Shown here: one piece after another, positions 8,345 to 17,059 of the stretch
Layout of the letters: each line of letters starts with the position of its first letter
Numbering within the stretch: the stretch's first letter is position 1
From: Hydrogenispora ethanolica
GTDB lineage: Bacteria > Bacillota > UBA4882 > UBA8346
Direction: 5' to 3'
DNA: 64,000 bases
Assembly (NCBI RefSeq): GCF_004340685.1
Contig: NZ_SLUN01000004.1
Span: forward strand, 1-64,000
The notes under the pieces: model-generated
Database searches by the model: none
What the model was told of the DNA's origin: nothing
What the model saw: only the letters and a program-made list of their open reading frames with translations
Program-made: the position numbers and the translations under genes

Positions 8345-9177
8345 TTCTGGTACTGGGCGGAACTTCCGAGGGGCGGGAGATTGCCCGGGCGCTGCAGCAA
8401 GCGGGCCGTTCCTGTCTGCTTTCGGTAGCGAGCGGGCTGGGCGAGTTGTTTTTGGAGGAGGGGACCCCGCGCCGGGTCGGCCGGTTGGAGCCGGAGACCC
8501 TGGAAGCGTTACTGCGGGAACGGCACGTCGAATTGATCATCGACGCCACCCATCCCTATGCCGTCCAGATCCAGGCGCTTAGCCAAAAAATAGCCCGGGA
8601 ACAGTCGGTCGCTTACTGGCGTTTTCAGCGGCCCCGGACTGAGATTCCCGATCATCCGGCGATCATCCGGGTTCCCGATTACCAGGAAGCCTTCCAAGTA
8701 TTGCGCGATTCGGAAGGCGGAGTCCTTTTCACCATCGGCGTGAAGAATCTGGGGCGCTTTCGGGGACTCTGGGACGGCGCTGCGCGGCCGGTCTGGGCCA
8801 AAGTCTATCCCACGGCCGAAAGCATGGAAATTTGCCGCGCCTGCGGCCTGCGGCCGGAGCAGATCTACGCCTTTCACGGCCCGGGAACCCCGGAACTGCT
8901 GGGCGCCATCTTGAAACAGACGCGAGCGGCTTGGCTGGTGACCAAGGAGAGCGGGCAGGCCGGCGGGACCGACGTAAAGCTGGCGGCCGCCCTGGAGTCG
9001 GCCTGCAAAGTCTTATTGATTGACCGGCCAACCCTTGCGGAGGGGTCCCCCGCCGTAACGGTCGAGAGCATTGAGAAACTATTGGGCATGGTAAAAGGAT
9101 TGGAGTTATCTCATGAAAACAGCGATCGTATTGTTGGGACACGGCAGCCGGAATCAAGCGGCCCATTTCGAGTTTGA
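8341..9177 (+). CDS. cbiJ: Cobalt-precorrin-6A reductase
   Basis: CbiJ (CobK family) reduces cobalt-precorrin-6A with a nicotinamide cofactor. The opening MILVLGGTSEGREIARAL is the family signature, followed by LIIDATHPYAVQIQ and, near the C terminus, LVTKESGQAGGTDVKLAAAL. ATG 8341 overlaps the cbiH stop (ATGA) and gives 278 residues; a longer frame from 8302 is inside cbiH. The next gene starts 65 bases before this one ends. Confidence 0.94.
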   Translation: MILVLGGTSEGREIARALQQAGRSCLLSVASGLGELFLEEGTPRRVGRLEPETLEALLRERHVELIIDATHPYAVQIQALSQKIAREQSVAYWRFQRPRTEIPDHPAIIRVPDYQEAFQVLRDSEGGVLFTIGVKNLGRFRGLWDGAARPVWAKVYPTAESMEICRACGLRPEQIYAFHGPGTPELLGAILKQTRAAWLVTKESGQAGGTDVKLAAALESACKVLLIDRPTLAEGSPAVTVESIEKLLGMVKGLELSHENSDRIVGTRQPESSGPFRV

Positions 9178-10108
9178 AGCCTTGGCGGATAGGGTCCGGA
9201 GGCTGCGGCCCGATTGCCGGATTTTCTCGGCATATCTGCAGTTGCACGCCCCGGAGTGGCTGCCCACCGTGGCCGAGGTCTATGCCGCCGGATTCCGGCA
9301 TTTAATTATGATACCGGTCTTTCTGTTCGCGGGCAACCATATCCAGCAGGACATCCCGGAGCTCTTGAAAGAGGCGCGCGCCAAATTCCCCGAATTGACC
9401 ATTGAAACCGGGGAGCATTTGGGGCCGAACCGCTTGATCGCGGCCGCGCTTAGCGACCGGATCGACGCCGCCTTGCGCAGGGCGGGCTATCACGCCAACC
9501 CCCGGGAGATCACGGCGGAAAGCTTTGAACATATCGAGACGCTTTTGGGTTCCGCTCATTACAGCCCGGCCGAGTGGGCGGTGATTCGACGGGTGGTCCA
9601 TACCACCGCCGATCCCGAAATCGGCAGGCTGGTGGAGTTCCACCCCGCCGCGACAACCGCGGGAATCGAAGCCTTGCGGGCCGGAGCGCCCATCATCGCC
9701 GATGTGCGGATGGTGCAGGCGGGCATCGGCCGCAAAGCGGAGCGTTTCGGCTGCGCGGTGGAGTGTTCCATCGATGATCCCGAGATCAGCGCCGCGGCCG
9801 AAGCGAGCGGCCGCACCCGGGCGATTACGGCCATCCGCAGTCTCTGCCAGGGCCTGGAGCGGGGCATCGTCGTCATTGGCAATGCGCCGACCGCCTTGTT
9901 TGAACTCTGCGCCATGATCGGGGAGGGCGTCTGCCGGCCGTCTCTGGTCATCGGCACTCCGGTGGGATTTGTAGGGGCCGCCGAGTCCAAACAGCTCCTC
10001 AGCCAGAGCGGCGTGCCCTATATTCGCACCGTCGGTCCCCGCGGCGGCAGCACGGTAGCGGCGGCCATTCTGAATGCGCTATGCGCCTTGGCGGAGGAAC
10101 AGCGATGA
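9113..10108 (+). CDS. cbiX-cbiC: Fused cobaltochelatase (CbiX-short) / cobalt-precorrin-8 methylmutase (CbiC)
   Basis: Residues about 1-125 are a short CbiX chelatase. VLLGHGSRN holds the first metal-binding His, and PVFLFAGNHIQQDIPELL the second. This half inserts cobalt into sirohydrochlorin, the step that defines the early-cobalt route. Residues about 128-331 are CbiC, which moves the C11 methyl group to C12: marks are SFEHIETLLG, RRVVHTTADPEIGRLV, ADVRMVQAGI and GTPVGFVGAAESKQLL. The fusion joins an early and a late ring step in one chain. The ATG lies 65 bases inside the end of cbiJ, and cbiA overlaps the stop. Confidence 0.92.
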   Translation: MKTAIVLLGHGSRNQAAHFEFEALADRVRRLRPDCRIFSAYLQLHAPEWLPTVAEVYAAGFRHLIMIPVFLFAGNHIQQDIPELLKEARAKFPELTIETGEHLGPNRLIAAALSDRIDAALRRAGYHANPREITAESFEHIETLLGSAHYSPAEWAVIRRVVHTTADPEIGRLVEFHPAATTAGIEALRAGAPIIADVRMVQAGIGRKAERFGCAVECSIDDPEISAAAEASGRTRAITAIRSLCQGLERGIVVIGNAPTALFELCAMIGEGVCRPSLVIGTPVGFVGAAESKQLLSQSGVPYIRTVGPRGGSTVAAAILNALCALAEEQR

Positions 10109-11457
10109 TTCCCGGCCTGGTCGTTGCGGGCACCCATAGCGGCGCCGGGAAGACCACCGTGATGTTGGGGATCCTGGCGGCATTGTCCCGGCGCGGCCTG
10201 GCGGTCCAGGGTTTCAAGGTCGGCCCGGACTTTATCGACCCCTCTTTTTATCAGGCGCTCACGGACCGGGAGGGCGAAAATCTCGACAGTTGGATGACCG
10301 GAGCCGGCGGAGTGCGGAGAATCTACCAAACGGCCACCGGCGGGGCGGATTTGGCGGTCATCGAAGGCGTCATGGGTTTGTTCGACGGGGCCAGCCCGGT
10401 GACGGACGAAAGCTCTACGGCGGAGATCGCCAAACTGCTAAACTTGCCGGTGGTTCTGGTGGTCGATGCCCGCAGCATGGCCCGGAGCGTCGCCGCCCTG
10501 GTCAAAGGTTTCACCGAATTCGATCCCCGGTTGCGCTTTGCCGGAATCATCCTGAACCGGGTGGGCAGCGCTAAACATTTTGAGCTCCTGACCCAGGCGC
10601 TGGCGGCGACGACCGCGATACCGGTATTGGGCTACCTGCCCAAGGAGAGGGAGTTCTGCCTGGCGGAGCGGCATCTCGGCCTGGTTCCGTATTACGAGGA
10701 TTCCCAATTGGCGGAACGGCTGGCGGGATTGGCGGAGTGGTTTGAGAAAACCGTCGCAGTGGACCGGCTGATCGCGGCATTCGCGCAACCCTCGTTGGAT
10801 TCGCCCCCGGATCTGCCCCCAGTCACTCCGCTCACCCGGCGGGTGCGGATCGGCGTGGCCCGCGATCGGGCGTTCGGCTTTTATTATCAGGAAAACTGGC
10901 GCCTGCTGCGGCGGGCCGGCGCGGAGCTGGTGCCGTTCTCACCCCTGAGCGACGCGACGCTTCCCGTCGGACTGGACGGCCTGTATCTCGGAGGCGGCTA
11001 CCCGGAGCTGTTCGTGGCGGAACTGGCCGCCAATCAGGGACTGCTGGGGCAGATAAAAGAATTGATAGCCCGGGACAAACCCGTTTACGCCGAATGCGGC
11101 GGCTTGCTCTATCTGGCCCGCTCGCTCCGGGTCGGAGAGCAAAGCTTCCCGATGCTGGGCGTGCTGGATTTGGAGATCGAGCTGGGCGCCAGACTGGCGG
11201 CGCTCGGCTATATCGAAGTCAGCGCGGCCGCGGACAACATTCTCCTGGTCCAGGGCGAGACGGCGCGCGGCCACGAATTTCACTATACCCGGATCTGCGG
11301 CGGCGCAGAGCAGGCCGACGCCTACCGGTCGGCCCGCGGCGAGCGGCTGGGTTTCCGGCGCGGCAATCTGTTGGCGTCTTATGTCCATCTCCATTTTGGC
11401 TCCAATCCGGGAATGGCGGAGCGCTGGGTGCGCATTGCGGCGGAATGCCAATCATAA
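10105..11457 (+). CDS. cbiA: Cobyrinate a,c-diamide synthase
   Basis: CbiA amidates the a and c acetate side chains using ATP and glutamine. The N-terminal P-loop AGTHSGAGKTTVMLG and the C-terminal class I amidotransferase domain (PVYAECGGLLYL, nucleophile Cys; later VHLHFGSNPG) are both intact; 450 residues. ATG 10105 overlaps the cbiX-cbiC stop in ATGA. The next 340 bases hold a repeat element, so this gene ends the first half of the B12 run. Confidence 0.95.
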   Translation: MIPGLVVAGTHSGAGKTTVMLGILAALSRRGLAVQGFKVGPDFIDPSFYQALTDREGENLDSWMTGAGGVRRIYQTATGGADLAVIEGVMGLFDGASPVTDESSTAEIAKLLNLPVVLVVDARSMARSVAALVKGFTEFDPRLRFAGIILNRVGSAKHFELLTQALAATTAIPVLGYLPKEREFCLAERHLGLVPYYEDSQLAERLAGLAEWFEKTVAVDRLIAAFAQPSLDSPPDLPPVTPLTRRVRIGVARDRAFGFYYQENWRLLRRAGAELVPFSPLSDATLPVGLDGLYLGGGYPELFVAELAANQGLLGQIKELIARDKPVYAECGGLLYLARSLRVGEQSFPMLGVLDLEIELGARLAALGYIEVSAAADNILLVQGETARGHEFHYTRICGGAEQADAYRSARGERLGFRRGNLLASYVHLHFGSNPGMAERWVRIAAECQS

Positions 11458-11761
11458 TGATTATCAAGTTAGTTCCGCTCACTCACGGAAGGGATTGAAG
11501 GAAAGTCATGGATGGCTATGGTCCTAACCCTCGGCCCTTTGCGGCTGATGTCCGTCCTTGGACGCCGCAAGCTTAAGCCATCCTGGCTCTGGCTTCCCGA
11601 ATCGGGCAGGGAAACCACCGGGCTCCGGGGCCCAAAAGCCCTTGGGCTGCGGAGAATGGTGGTTACTCTCCCCGATTCGGGGAGAGCAAGAGAGAGGAGG
11701 AAGGCTAGACCGACTCCCTATCATGTTTACGTAGTTTCTTGCGGATTTAACTTTATAACAT
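11457..11761 (+). mobile_element. MITE-like element, copy A (305 bp), between cbiA and cobO
   Basis: The left end ATGATTATCAAGTTAGTTCCGC and the reverse complement of the right end (ATGTTATAAAGTTAAATCCGC) form imperfect terminal inverted repeats flanked by TA on both sides. The interior (about 11597-11690) is a large imperfect hairpin whose arms end in CCCGAATCGGG and CCCGATTCGGG. A second copy with the same ends lies inverted at 60237-61067. It codes for nothing convincing. The left end begins at the last base of the cbiA stop. The TA flanks suggest a Tc1/IS630-type origin, by inference. Confidence 0.75.
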
Positions 11762-11795
11762 TATAAATTAAAGCAGAGGCGGCAGGTGATAGCGG

Positions 11796-12320
11796 ATGGA
11801 AAAGGGAATCATTCAAGTTTACACCGGCGACGGCAAGGGAAAGACCACCGCCGCCGTCGGGCAGGCGGTCCGGGCCCACGGCCGGGGACTCCGGGTCATC
11901 ATTTTTCAGCTGTTGAAGGCGGCGGACGGTACCGGCGAGCAGTCCGCCCTGGCGGCGCTGAACCCGCCGCTGCCGTTTCAGCCGCTGGGCAGCGGACAGT
12001 TCATCTTTAAACGGGAAGCCACGCCGGAGGAGATCGCGCAGGCCGAGGCCGGCTGGGAGGAGATCCGCCGGGCGATCCGTTCCGGAGCCTATGATCTGAT
12101 CGTAATCGACGAATTCAGTCATGCGTTGAATAAAAAGCTATTGCCGCCGGAATCCGTCCTGGAAGTGCTGCGGGAGAAACCGGCCGGTCTGGAGCTGGTG
12201 CTCACCGGCAGAAACATGCCGGAGGCCGTTTTGGAACTGGCCGACTTAGTCACGGAAATGCGGCTCATCAAGCATCCCTATCAAAAAGGCATTGGGGCCA
12301 GAAAAGGAATCGAGTATTGA
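11796..12320 (+). CDS. cobO: Corrinoid adenosyltransferase (CobO/BtuR type)
   Basis: CobO moves the adenosyl group of ATP to reduced cobalt. The P-loop VYTGDGKGKTTAAVGQAVRA at the N terminus and the DLIVIDEFSHAL segment (Walker B-like), then LTGRNMPEAVLELADLVTEM, identify the family; 174 residues. AGGTGA lies upstream of the ATG. It follows the repeat element, which could interrupt or supply transcription. The stop overlaps the TTG start of hemC. Confidence 0.95.
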   Translation: MEKGIIQVYTGDGKGKTTAAVGQAVRAHGRGLRVIIFQLLKAADGTGEQSALAALNPPLPFQPLGSGQFIFKREATPEEIAQAEAGWEEIRRAIRSGAYDLIVIDEFSHALNKKLLPPESVLEVLREKPAGLELVLTGRNMPEAVLELADLVTEMRLIKHPYQKGIGARKGIEY

Positions 12321-13219
12321 AACCATATTTGACTATCGGAACCCGGGGCAGCCGGCTGGCGCTGATTCAGACCCGATTGGCGGCCGAACGGTTGCAACAG
12401 GCGGGTTTTGAGATAACCATCAAGACCATTCTCACCGAAGGCGACCGCAAACAGCATCTTTCCTTGCGGGGCACCGCCGGGGTAGGGCTGTTCGTGCGGG
12501 AGATCGAACGGGCCTTGCTAGCCGGGGAGATCGATCTGGCGGTTCACAGCCTGAAGGACCTGCCGGTGGATCTGGCGCCGGGACTGCAACTTGCCGCTTA
12601 TCTGCGGCGCGAGGATCCCCGCGAAGCCTTGCTGACGGCCCGGGGGAGCGACCCGGTGCTGAGGCCCGGAGCGGTCATCGGCACCTCCAGCCTGCGGCGG
12701 GTAGTGCAGTTGCAAACCTTGTACCCGGCCTATCAGTACCGGGAGATCCGGGGCAATATCGATACCCGGATCCGCAAGATGGATCAGGGTGAATACGACG
12801 CCCTGGTGCTGGCGTTGGCCGGGATCAAGCGGCTGGGGGCGGAGGAACGGGTGGGCCGGATTTATAGCCTGGATGAGTGTTTGCCCGCGGCGGGCCAAGG
12901 AATCATCGCGGTCCAGGTCCGGGCGGATTTTTCGCTTCAATCCCGGCTGTACGGAGCGCTCAATGACCGGGCCGCCGAACTGGCGGCCCGGGCGGAACGG
13001 CAGTTTCTGAAACGGCTGGGCGGCGGCTGCCGCTTGCCCATCGGCGCTTTTGCCGAGTCCGGGCCGGACGGCCGGCTGGCCATGCGCGGCATGGTGGCTG
13101 ACAGCGCCGGGACCCGCCTGCTGCGCCACCATATGAACGGGAGCGACGCCGCGCCGGAAGAACTTGGCGCGGCGCTGGCGGAATGGTTTTTGGAGAAAGG
13201 AATCGTGGACTGGTGTTAG
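12317..13219 (+). CDS. hemC: Porphobilinogen deaminase (hydroxymethylbilane synthase)
   Basis: HemC joins four porphobilinogens. Marks are IGTRGSRLALIQT, AVHSLKDLPV, IRGNIDTRIRKM and GGGCRLPIGAFAE, the last holding the Cys that carries the dipyrromethane cofactor. It starts at TTG 12317, overlapping the cobO stop (TTGA), which fits translational coupling; 300 residues. It lies between cobalamin genes, so its product is probably meant mainly for corrinoid synthesis. Confidence 0.94.
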   Translation: MKPYLTIGTRGSRLALIQTRLAAERLQQAGFEITIKTILTEGDRKQHLSLRGTAGVGLFVREIERALLAGEIDLAVHSLKDLPVDLAPGLQLAAYLRREDPREALLTARGSDPVLRPGAVIGTSSLRRVVQLQTLYPAYQYREIRGNIDTRIRKMDQGEYDALVLALAGIKRLGAEERVGRIYSLDECLPAAGQGIIAVQVRADFSLQSRLYGALNDRAAELAARAERQFLKRLGGGCRLPIGAFAESGPDGRLAMRGMVADSAGTRLLRHHMNGSDAAPEELGAALAEWFLEKGIVDWC

Positions 13220-14739
13220 CGGAAGAGAGAAAGGGCCTCGTTTATCTGGTGGGCGCCGGACCCGGAGATCCCGGCCTATTGACGCTGCGCGGCCGGCAAT
13301 GCCTGGAACAGGCCGAAGTGGTGGTGTACGACCGGCTGCTTGCGCCCGAGCTGCTGGATTACGCGCCGCCGGAGGCGGAATGGATCGATGTCGGCAAGGA
13401 GTCCGGCAACCACCGGGTCACCCAGGCGGAGATCGACCGGTTGCTGGTCAGGCTGGGCCGGGCCGGGAAACGCGTGGTCCGGTTGAAAGGCGGTGATCCG
13501 TTCCTTTTCGGCCGGGGCGGCGAGGAGGCCCTGGCCCTGGCGGCCGCCGGCATCCCCTTCGTGGTGGTTCCCGGGGTGTCATCCGCCTTGGCGGTGCCGG
13601 CCTATGCCGGGATACCCGTCACTCACCGGGGGCTGGCCGGCGGGGTTACCGTTTTAACCGGCCATGAAACCGACGCCAAACATGAAGGGCAGATCGACTG
13701 GGCGCAGGTGGGCCGGTCCGGCGAGACGGTGGTGACCCTGATGGGCGTCGCCAATCTGCGCTGGATTGCCGGACGGTTGCTGGCCAACGGTTTGAGCCCG
13801 GAGACCCCGGCGGCGGTGATCGAAAACGGCACCACGCTCCGGCAGCGGGCGATCCGCGGCCGGCTGGGGGAGATTGCCGACGTGGCCACCGGCGCCGGCG
13901 TGAAGCCGCCGGCCGTTTTCATCGTCGGAGCAGTGGTCGGACTGGCCGACCGTCTGGAATGGCGCTCCGCCGCGCAGCCGCTGCGGGGCCGGCGGATCCT
14001 GGTCACCCGCCCCCAAGGGCAGGCGGCCGAGCTGGCCGAGGCAATCCGGGCGCAGGGCGGCGAGCCGCTGGCCTTTCCGACCATCCGGATCGAGGGGCCG
14101 TTGCCGGTGGACCCGGACTTTTTGCGGGACCGGCTGAACTGCGCCGACTGGCTGGTTTTTACCAGCCGCAACGGCGTGGAGCATTTTTTCAACCAATTGT
14201 ATCAGGCCGGTTTGGACGCGCGGGCGCTGTACTGGCTGAAATTTGCGGTCATCGGCCGGACCACCGGGGCGGCATTGCGCGAACGGGGGATCGTGGCCGA
14301 TCAGATGCCGCCGGTTTATACAGCCGCCGAGCTTGGGAAGACGCTGTCCTCCCACGTATCGGGGCAGTCGGTTCTGTTGGCCCGGGTGGCCGACGCTCCG
14401 CCGGAGCTGGCGGCGGCGCTCCGCCAGAGCGGCGCGGCAGTGGCCGAACTCCCCGTTTACCGGGTCGAGCCGGATACCCGCCATGCCGAATGGCTCCGGG
14501 AGCAACTGAAGCAGCGCCGGCTGGATGCGATCACCTTCACCAGCCCATCGACCGTCCGGGGCTTGCTCGGCAATATCGAGGGGCAGCTCCAATGGCTGGC
14601 GGGAGTGAAGATCATCTGCATCGGCCCGGTCACCGCCGAATATGCCCGGGCAGCGGGCCTGACCGTTCACGCCACCGCCGCCAACAGCGGGGTGCGCGAG
14701 ATGGTGGATTGCCTGGTGGCGGAGTTCCGTAAGGATTGA
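13213..14739 (+). CDS. cobA-hemD: Fused uroporphyrinogen-III C-methyltransferase / uroporphyrinogen-III synthase
   Basis: Residues about 10-245 are CobA/SUMT: VYLVGAGPGDPGLLTLRG, VVRLKGGDPFLFGRGGEEA, VPGVSSALAVPAYAGIPVTH and TLMGVANLRWIA. This half makes precorrin-2. Residues about 255-508 are HemD (ILVTRPQGQAAELAEAI, WLVFTSRNGVEHFF, ITFTSPSTVRG), which closes the ring. The order methylase-synthase is common in Firmicutes. GTG 13213 overlaps the hemC stop and keeps a short leader; ATG 13183 is the alternative. It also supplies siroheme precursors. Confidence 0.93.
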   Translation: MLAEERKGLVYLVGAGPGDPGLLTLRGRQCLEQAEVVVYDRLLAPELLDYAPPEAEWIDVGKESGNHRVTQAEIDRLLVRLGRAGKRVVRLKGGDPFLFGRGGEEALALAAAGIPFVVVPGVSSALAVPAYAGIPVTHRGLAGGVTVLTGHETDAKHEGQIDWAQVGRSGETVVTLMGVANLRWIAGRLLANGLSPETPAAVIENGTTLRQRAIRGRLGEIADVATGAGVKPPAVFIVGAVVGLADRLEWRSAAQPLRGRRILVTRPQGQAAELAEAIRAQGGEPLAFPTIRIEGPLPVDPDFLRDRLNCADWLVFTSRNGVEHFFNQLYQAGLDARALYWLKFAVIGRTTGAALRERGIVADQMPPVYTAAELGKTLSSHVSGQSVLLARVADAPPELAAALRQSGAAVAELPVYRVEPDTRHAEWLREQLKQRRLDAITFTSPSTVRGLLGNIEGQLQWLAGVKIICIGPVTAEYARAAGLTVHATAANSGVREMVDCLVAEFRKD

Positions 14740-14769
14740 AACGACAAAACTGCATCAGGAGATGAGAAT

Positions 14770-15762
14770 ATGCCTTTTCCCATTCAACGCTTGCGGCGGT
14801 TGCGGCAGAACCCGGCGATCCGCGATATCTTCCGCGAGACCGTGCTGCGGATCGATGATCTGATTTACCCCTTGTTCGTGGTTCCCGGGACCAATGTCCG
14901 GGAGGAACTGACCTCCTTGCCCGGCAATTATCACCTCTCGGTGGATCAATTGCCGCGGGAGATCGCCGAGATCACCGCCTTGGGCATCCAAAGCGTGCTG
15001 CTGTTCGGTTTGCCCGAATGGAAGGACGAGATCGGCTCCAGCGCTTTCCAAGCCGACGGAACGGTCCAGCGGGCCATTCAGACGATCAAGACCTACCGTC
15101 CCGATCTGCTGGTCATCGCCGACCTCTGCCTCTGCCAGTACACTTCGCACGGCCATTGCGGCGTGCTCAAGGGTTGCCTGATCGATAACGACGTGACCTT
15201 GAAGATCCTGCAACAGGTGGCCCTATCATACGCCAAAGCCGGGGTGGACATCATCGCCCCCTCGGACATGATGGACGGCCGGGTGGGGGCGATGCGCAGC
15301 ATTCTGGATGCCAACGGTTTCGAGAATTTGCCGATCCTGTCCTATGCCGCCAAGTACGCCTCCGCTTTCTACGGGCCGTTCCGGGAGGCGGCTGATTCGG
15401 CGCCGCAATTCGGCGACCGTTCGACCTATCAGATGGATCCGGCCAACAGCGACGAGGCGATGCGGGAGATCGCCTCCGATATCGAGGAGGGCGCCGACAT
15501 GATCATCATCAAGCCGGCCCTGAGCTACCTGGACATTCTGCAGCGCGCCCGGCAGCAGTTCAACATCCCGGCGGTGGCTTACAATGTCAGCGGCGAGTAT
15601 GCCATGGTCAAGGCGGCCGCCGCCCGGGGCTGGGTCGACGGCAAACGGATCAGCCTGGAGATTTTGCGGTCGATCAAACGGGCCGGCGCATCGGCCATCA
15701 TTACCTACCACGCTAAAGAGGCGGCGGTCTGGTTGCGGGAGGAAGGGAAGTATTATGGCTGA
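14770..15762 (+). CDS. hemB: Porphobilinogen synthase (delta-aminolevulinate dehydratase)
   Basis: HemB condenses two 5-aminolevulinates. The metal-binding segment DLCLCQYTSHGHCGVL keeps the cysteines of the zinc-type enzyme. The Schiff-base lysines are in APSDMMDGRVGA-linked YAAKYASAFYGPFREA and IIKPALSYLDI. It has 330 residues and an AGGAG site 8 bases upstream of ATG 14770. The short gap of 30 bases is one of the few real spacers in the run. Confidence 0.95.
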   Translation: MPFPIQRLRRLRQNPAIRDIFRETVLRIDDLIYPLFVVPGTNVREELTSLPGNYHLSVDQLPREIAEITALGIQSVLLFGLPEWKDEIGSSAFQADGTVQRAIQTIKTYRPDLLVIADLCLCQYTSHGHCGVLKGCLIDNDVTLKILQQVALSYAKAGVDIIAPSDMMDGRVGAMRSILDANGFENLPILSYAAKYASAFYGPFREAADSAPQFGDRSTYQMDPANSDEAMREIASDIEEGADMIIIKPALSYLDILQRARQQFNIPAVAYNVSGEYAMVKAAAARGWVDGKRISLEILRSIKRAGASAIITYHAKEAAVWLREEGKYYG

Positions 15763-17059
15763 ACCCATCCGTCCGGAGCGTTCCGGACAGCTTTTCGAGC
15801 GGGCGCTCCGCTCGATCCCCGGCGGAGTGAACAGCCCGGTGCGGGCGTTCCGCTCGGTCGGCGGAACGCCGCGCTTTATCGCCAAGGGTTCCGGAGCCTA
15901 TTTGTGGGACGTCGACGGCCGGCGCTATCTGGATTTCGTCGGCTCGTGGGGGCCCCTGATCCTGGGCCATGCCCGGCCGGAGATCTTGGCCGCCCTGGAG
16001 CGGGTCATGGCCGACGGGACCAGCTTCGGAGCGCCCACCGAGGCCGAAGTGGTCCTGGCGGAGACGATTCTGGCGGCCTTCCCCGGCATGGACCAGGTCC
16101 GCCTGGTCAACTCGGGCACCGAGGCCACCATGAGCGCCATCCGCTTGGCCCGGGCCCATACCGGCCGGAGTTTGCTGGTGAAATTCGCCGGCTGTTACCA
16201 CGGGCATTCCGACAGCTTGCTGGTGAAGGCCGGCTCCGGAGCGGCCACTCTGGGCGTTCCGGATTCGCTGGGGGTGACGGCCGCGGTTTCCGGCCAAACC
16301 CTGATCCTGCCGTTTAACGACGGGGAAGCCTTGGCGGAGGCCTTTGCCGCCCGGGGCGGGGAGATCGCGGCGGTGATCGTGGAGCCGTTCCCCGGCAACA
16401 TGGGACTGGTGCTGCCCCATCCGGGGTATCTGGAGGAGCTGCGGCGGCTGACCGCCGCCAGCGGCGCGGCCTTGATCTTCGACGAAGTGATCACCGGTTT
16501 CCGGGTCGCTTACGGCGGAGTGCAGACCCTTTACGGCATCGAGCCCGACCTGACCTGCCTGGGCAAGATCATCGGCGGCGGCCTGCCGGTGGGGGCCTAC
16601 GGCGGCAAACGGGAGCTGATGGCGTTATTGGCCCCGGAAGGCCCGGTCTACCAGGCCGGAACCCTCTCCGGCAACCCGCTGGCGGTGGCCGCCGGCCTGA
16701 CTACCCTGCGGCTGTTGCAGGAGCTGCAACCCTACCCCGAACTGGCCCAAAGGACCGCTGCCTTTGCCGCGGAGCTGCGGGCCCTGTTCGAGCGGGCCGG
16801 GATCCCGGCCACCGTCAATCAGGCGGAATCGCTGTTCACCGTCTTTTTCAACCCCGGCCCGGTCGTGGACTACGAGAGCGCCAGCCGGAGCGACCGGGAG
16901 CGTTACGCCCGGTTCTTCCACGCCATGCTGGAGCGGGGTTTTTATTTCAGCCCCGGACAGTTCGAGACCTGTTTCCTTTCGACCGCCCACGGCAGCGCCG
17001 ATCTGGAACAGGCGTTAAGCGCGGTCCGGGATGCCCTGCCGGAACTGGGAGGCCGCTGA
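15755..17059 (+). CDS. hemL: Glutamate-1-semialdehyde 2,1-aminomutase
   Basis: HemL makes 5-aminolevulinate from the HemA product, completing the C5 route. It is a class III PLP enzyme: IPGGVNSPVRAFRSVGG, LVNSGTEATMSAIRLARA, CYHGHSD, LIFDEVITGFRVAYGG, and the PLP lysine in CLGKIIGGGLPVGAYGG. ATG 15755 gives 434 residues and overlaps the end of hemB by 8 bases; a longer frame from 15584 is shadow. The stop shares bases with the cobQ start. Confidence 0.96.
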   Translation: MAEPIRPERSGQLFERALRSIPGGVNSPVRAFRSVGGTPRFIAKGSGAYLWDVDGRRYLDFVGSWGPLILGHARPEILAALERVMADGTSFGAPTEAEVVLAETILAAFPGMDQVRLVNSGTEATMSAIRLARAHTGRSLLVKFAGCYHGHSDSLLVKAGSGAATLGVPDSLGVTAAVSGQTLILPFNDGEALAEAFAARGGEIAAVIVEPFPGNMGLVLPHPGYLEELRRLTAASGAALIFDEVITGFRVAYGGVQTLYGIEPDLTCLGKIIGGGLPVGAYGGKRELMALLAPEGPVYQAGTLSGNPLAVAAGLTTLRLLQELQPYPELAQRTAAFAAELRALFERAGIPATVNQAESLFTVFFNPGPVVDYESASRSDRERYARFFHAMLERGFYFSPGQFETCFLSTAHGSADLEQALSAVRDALPELGGR

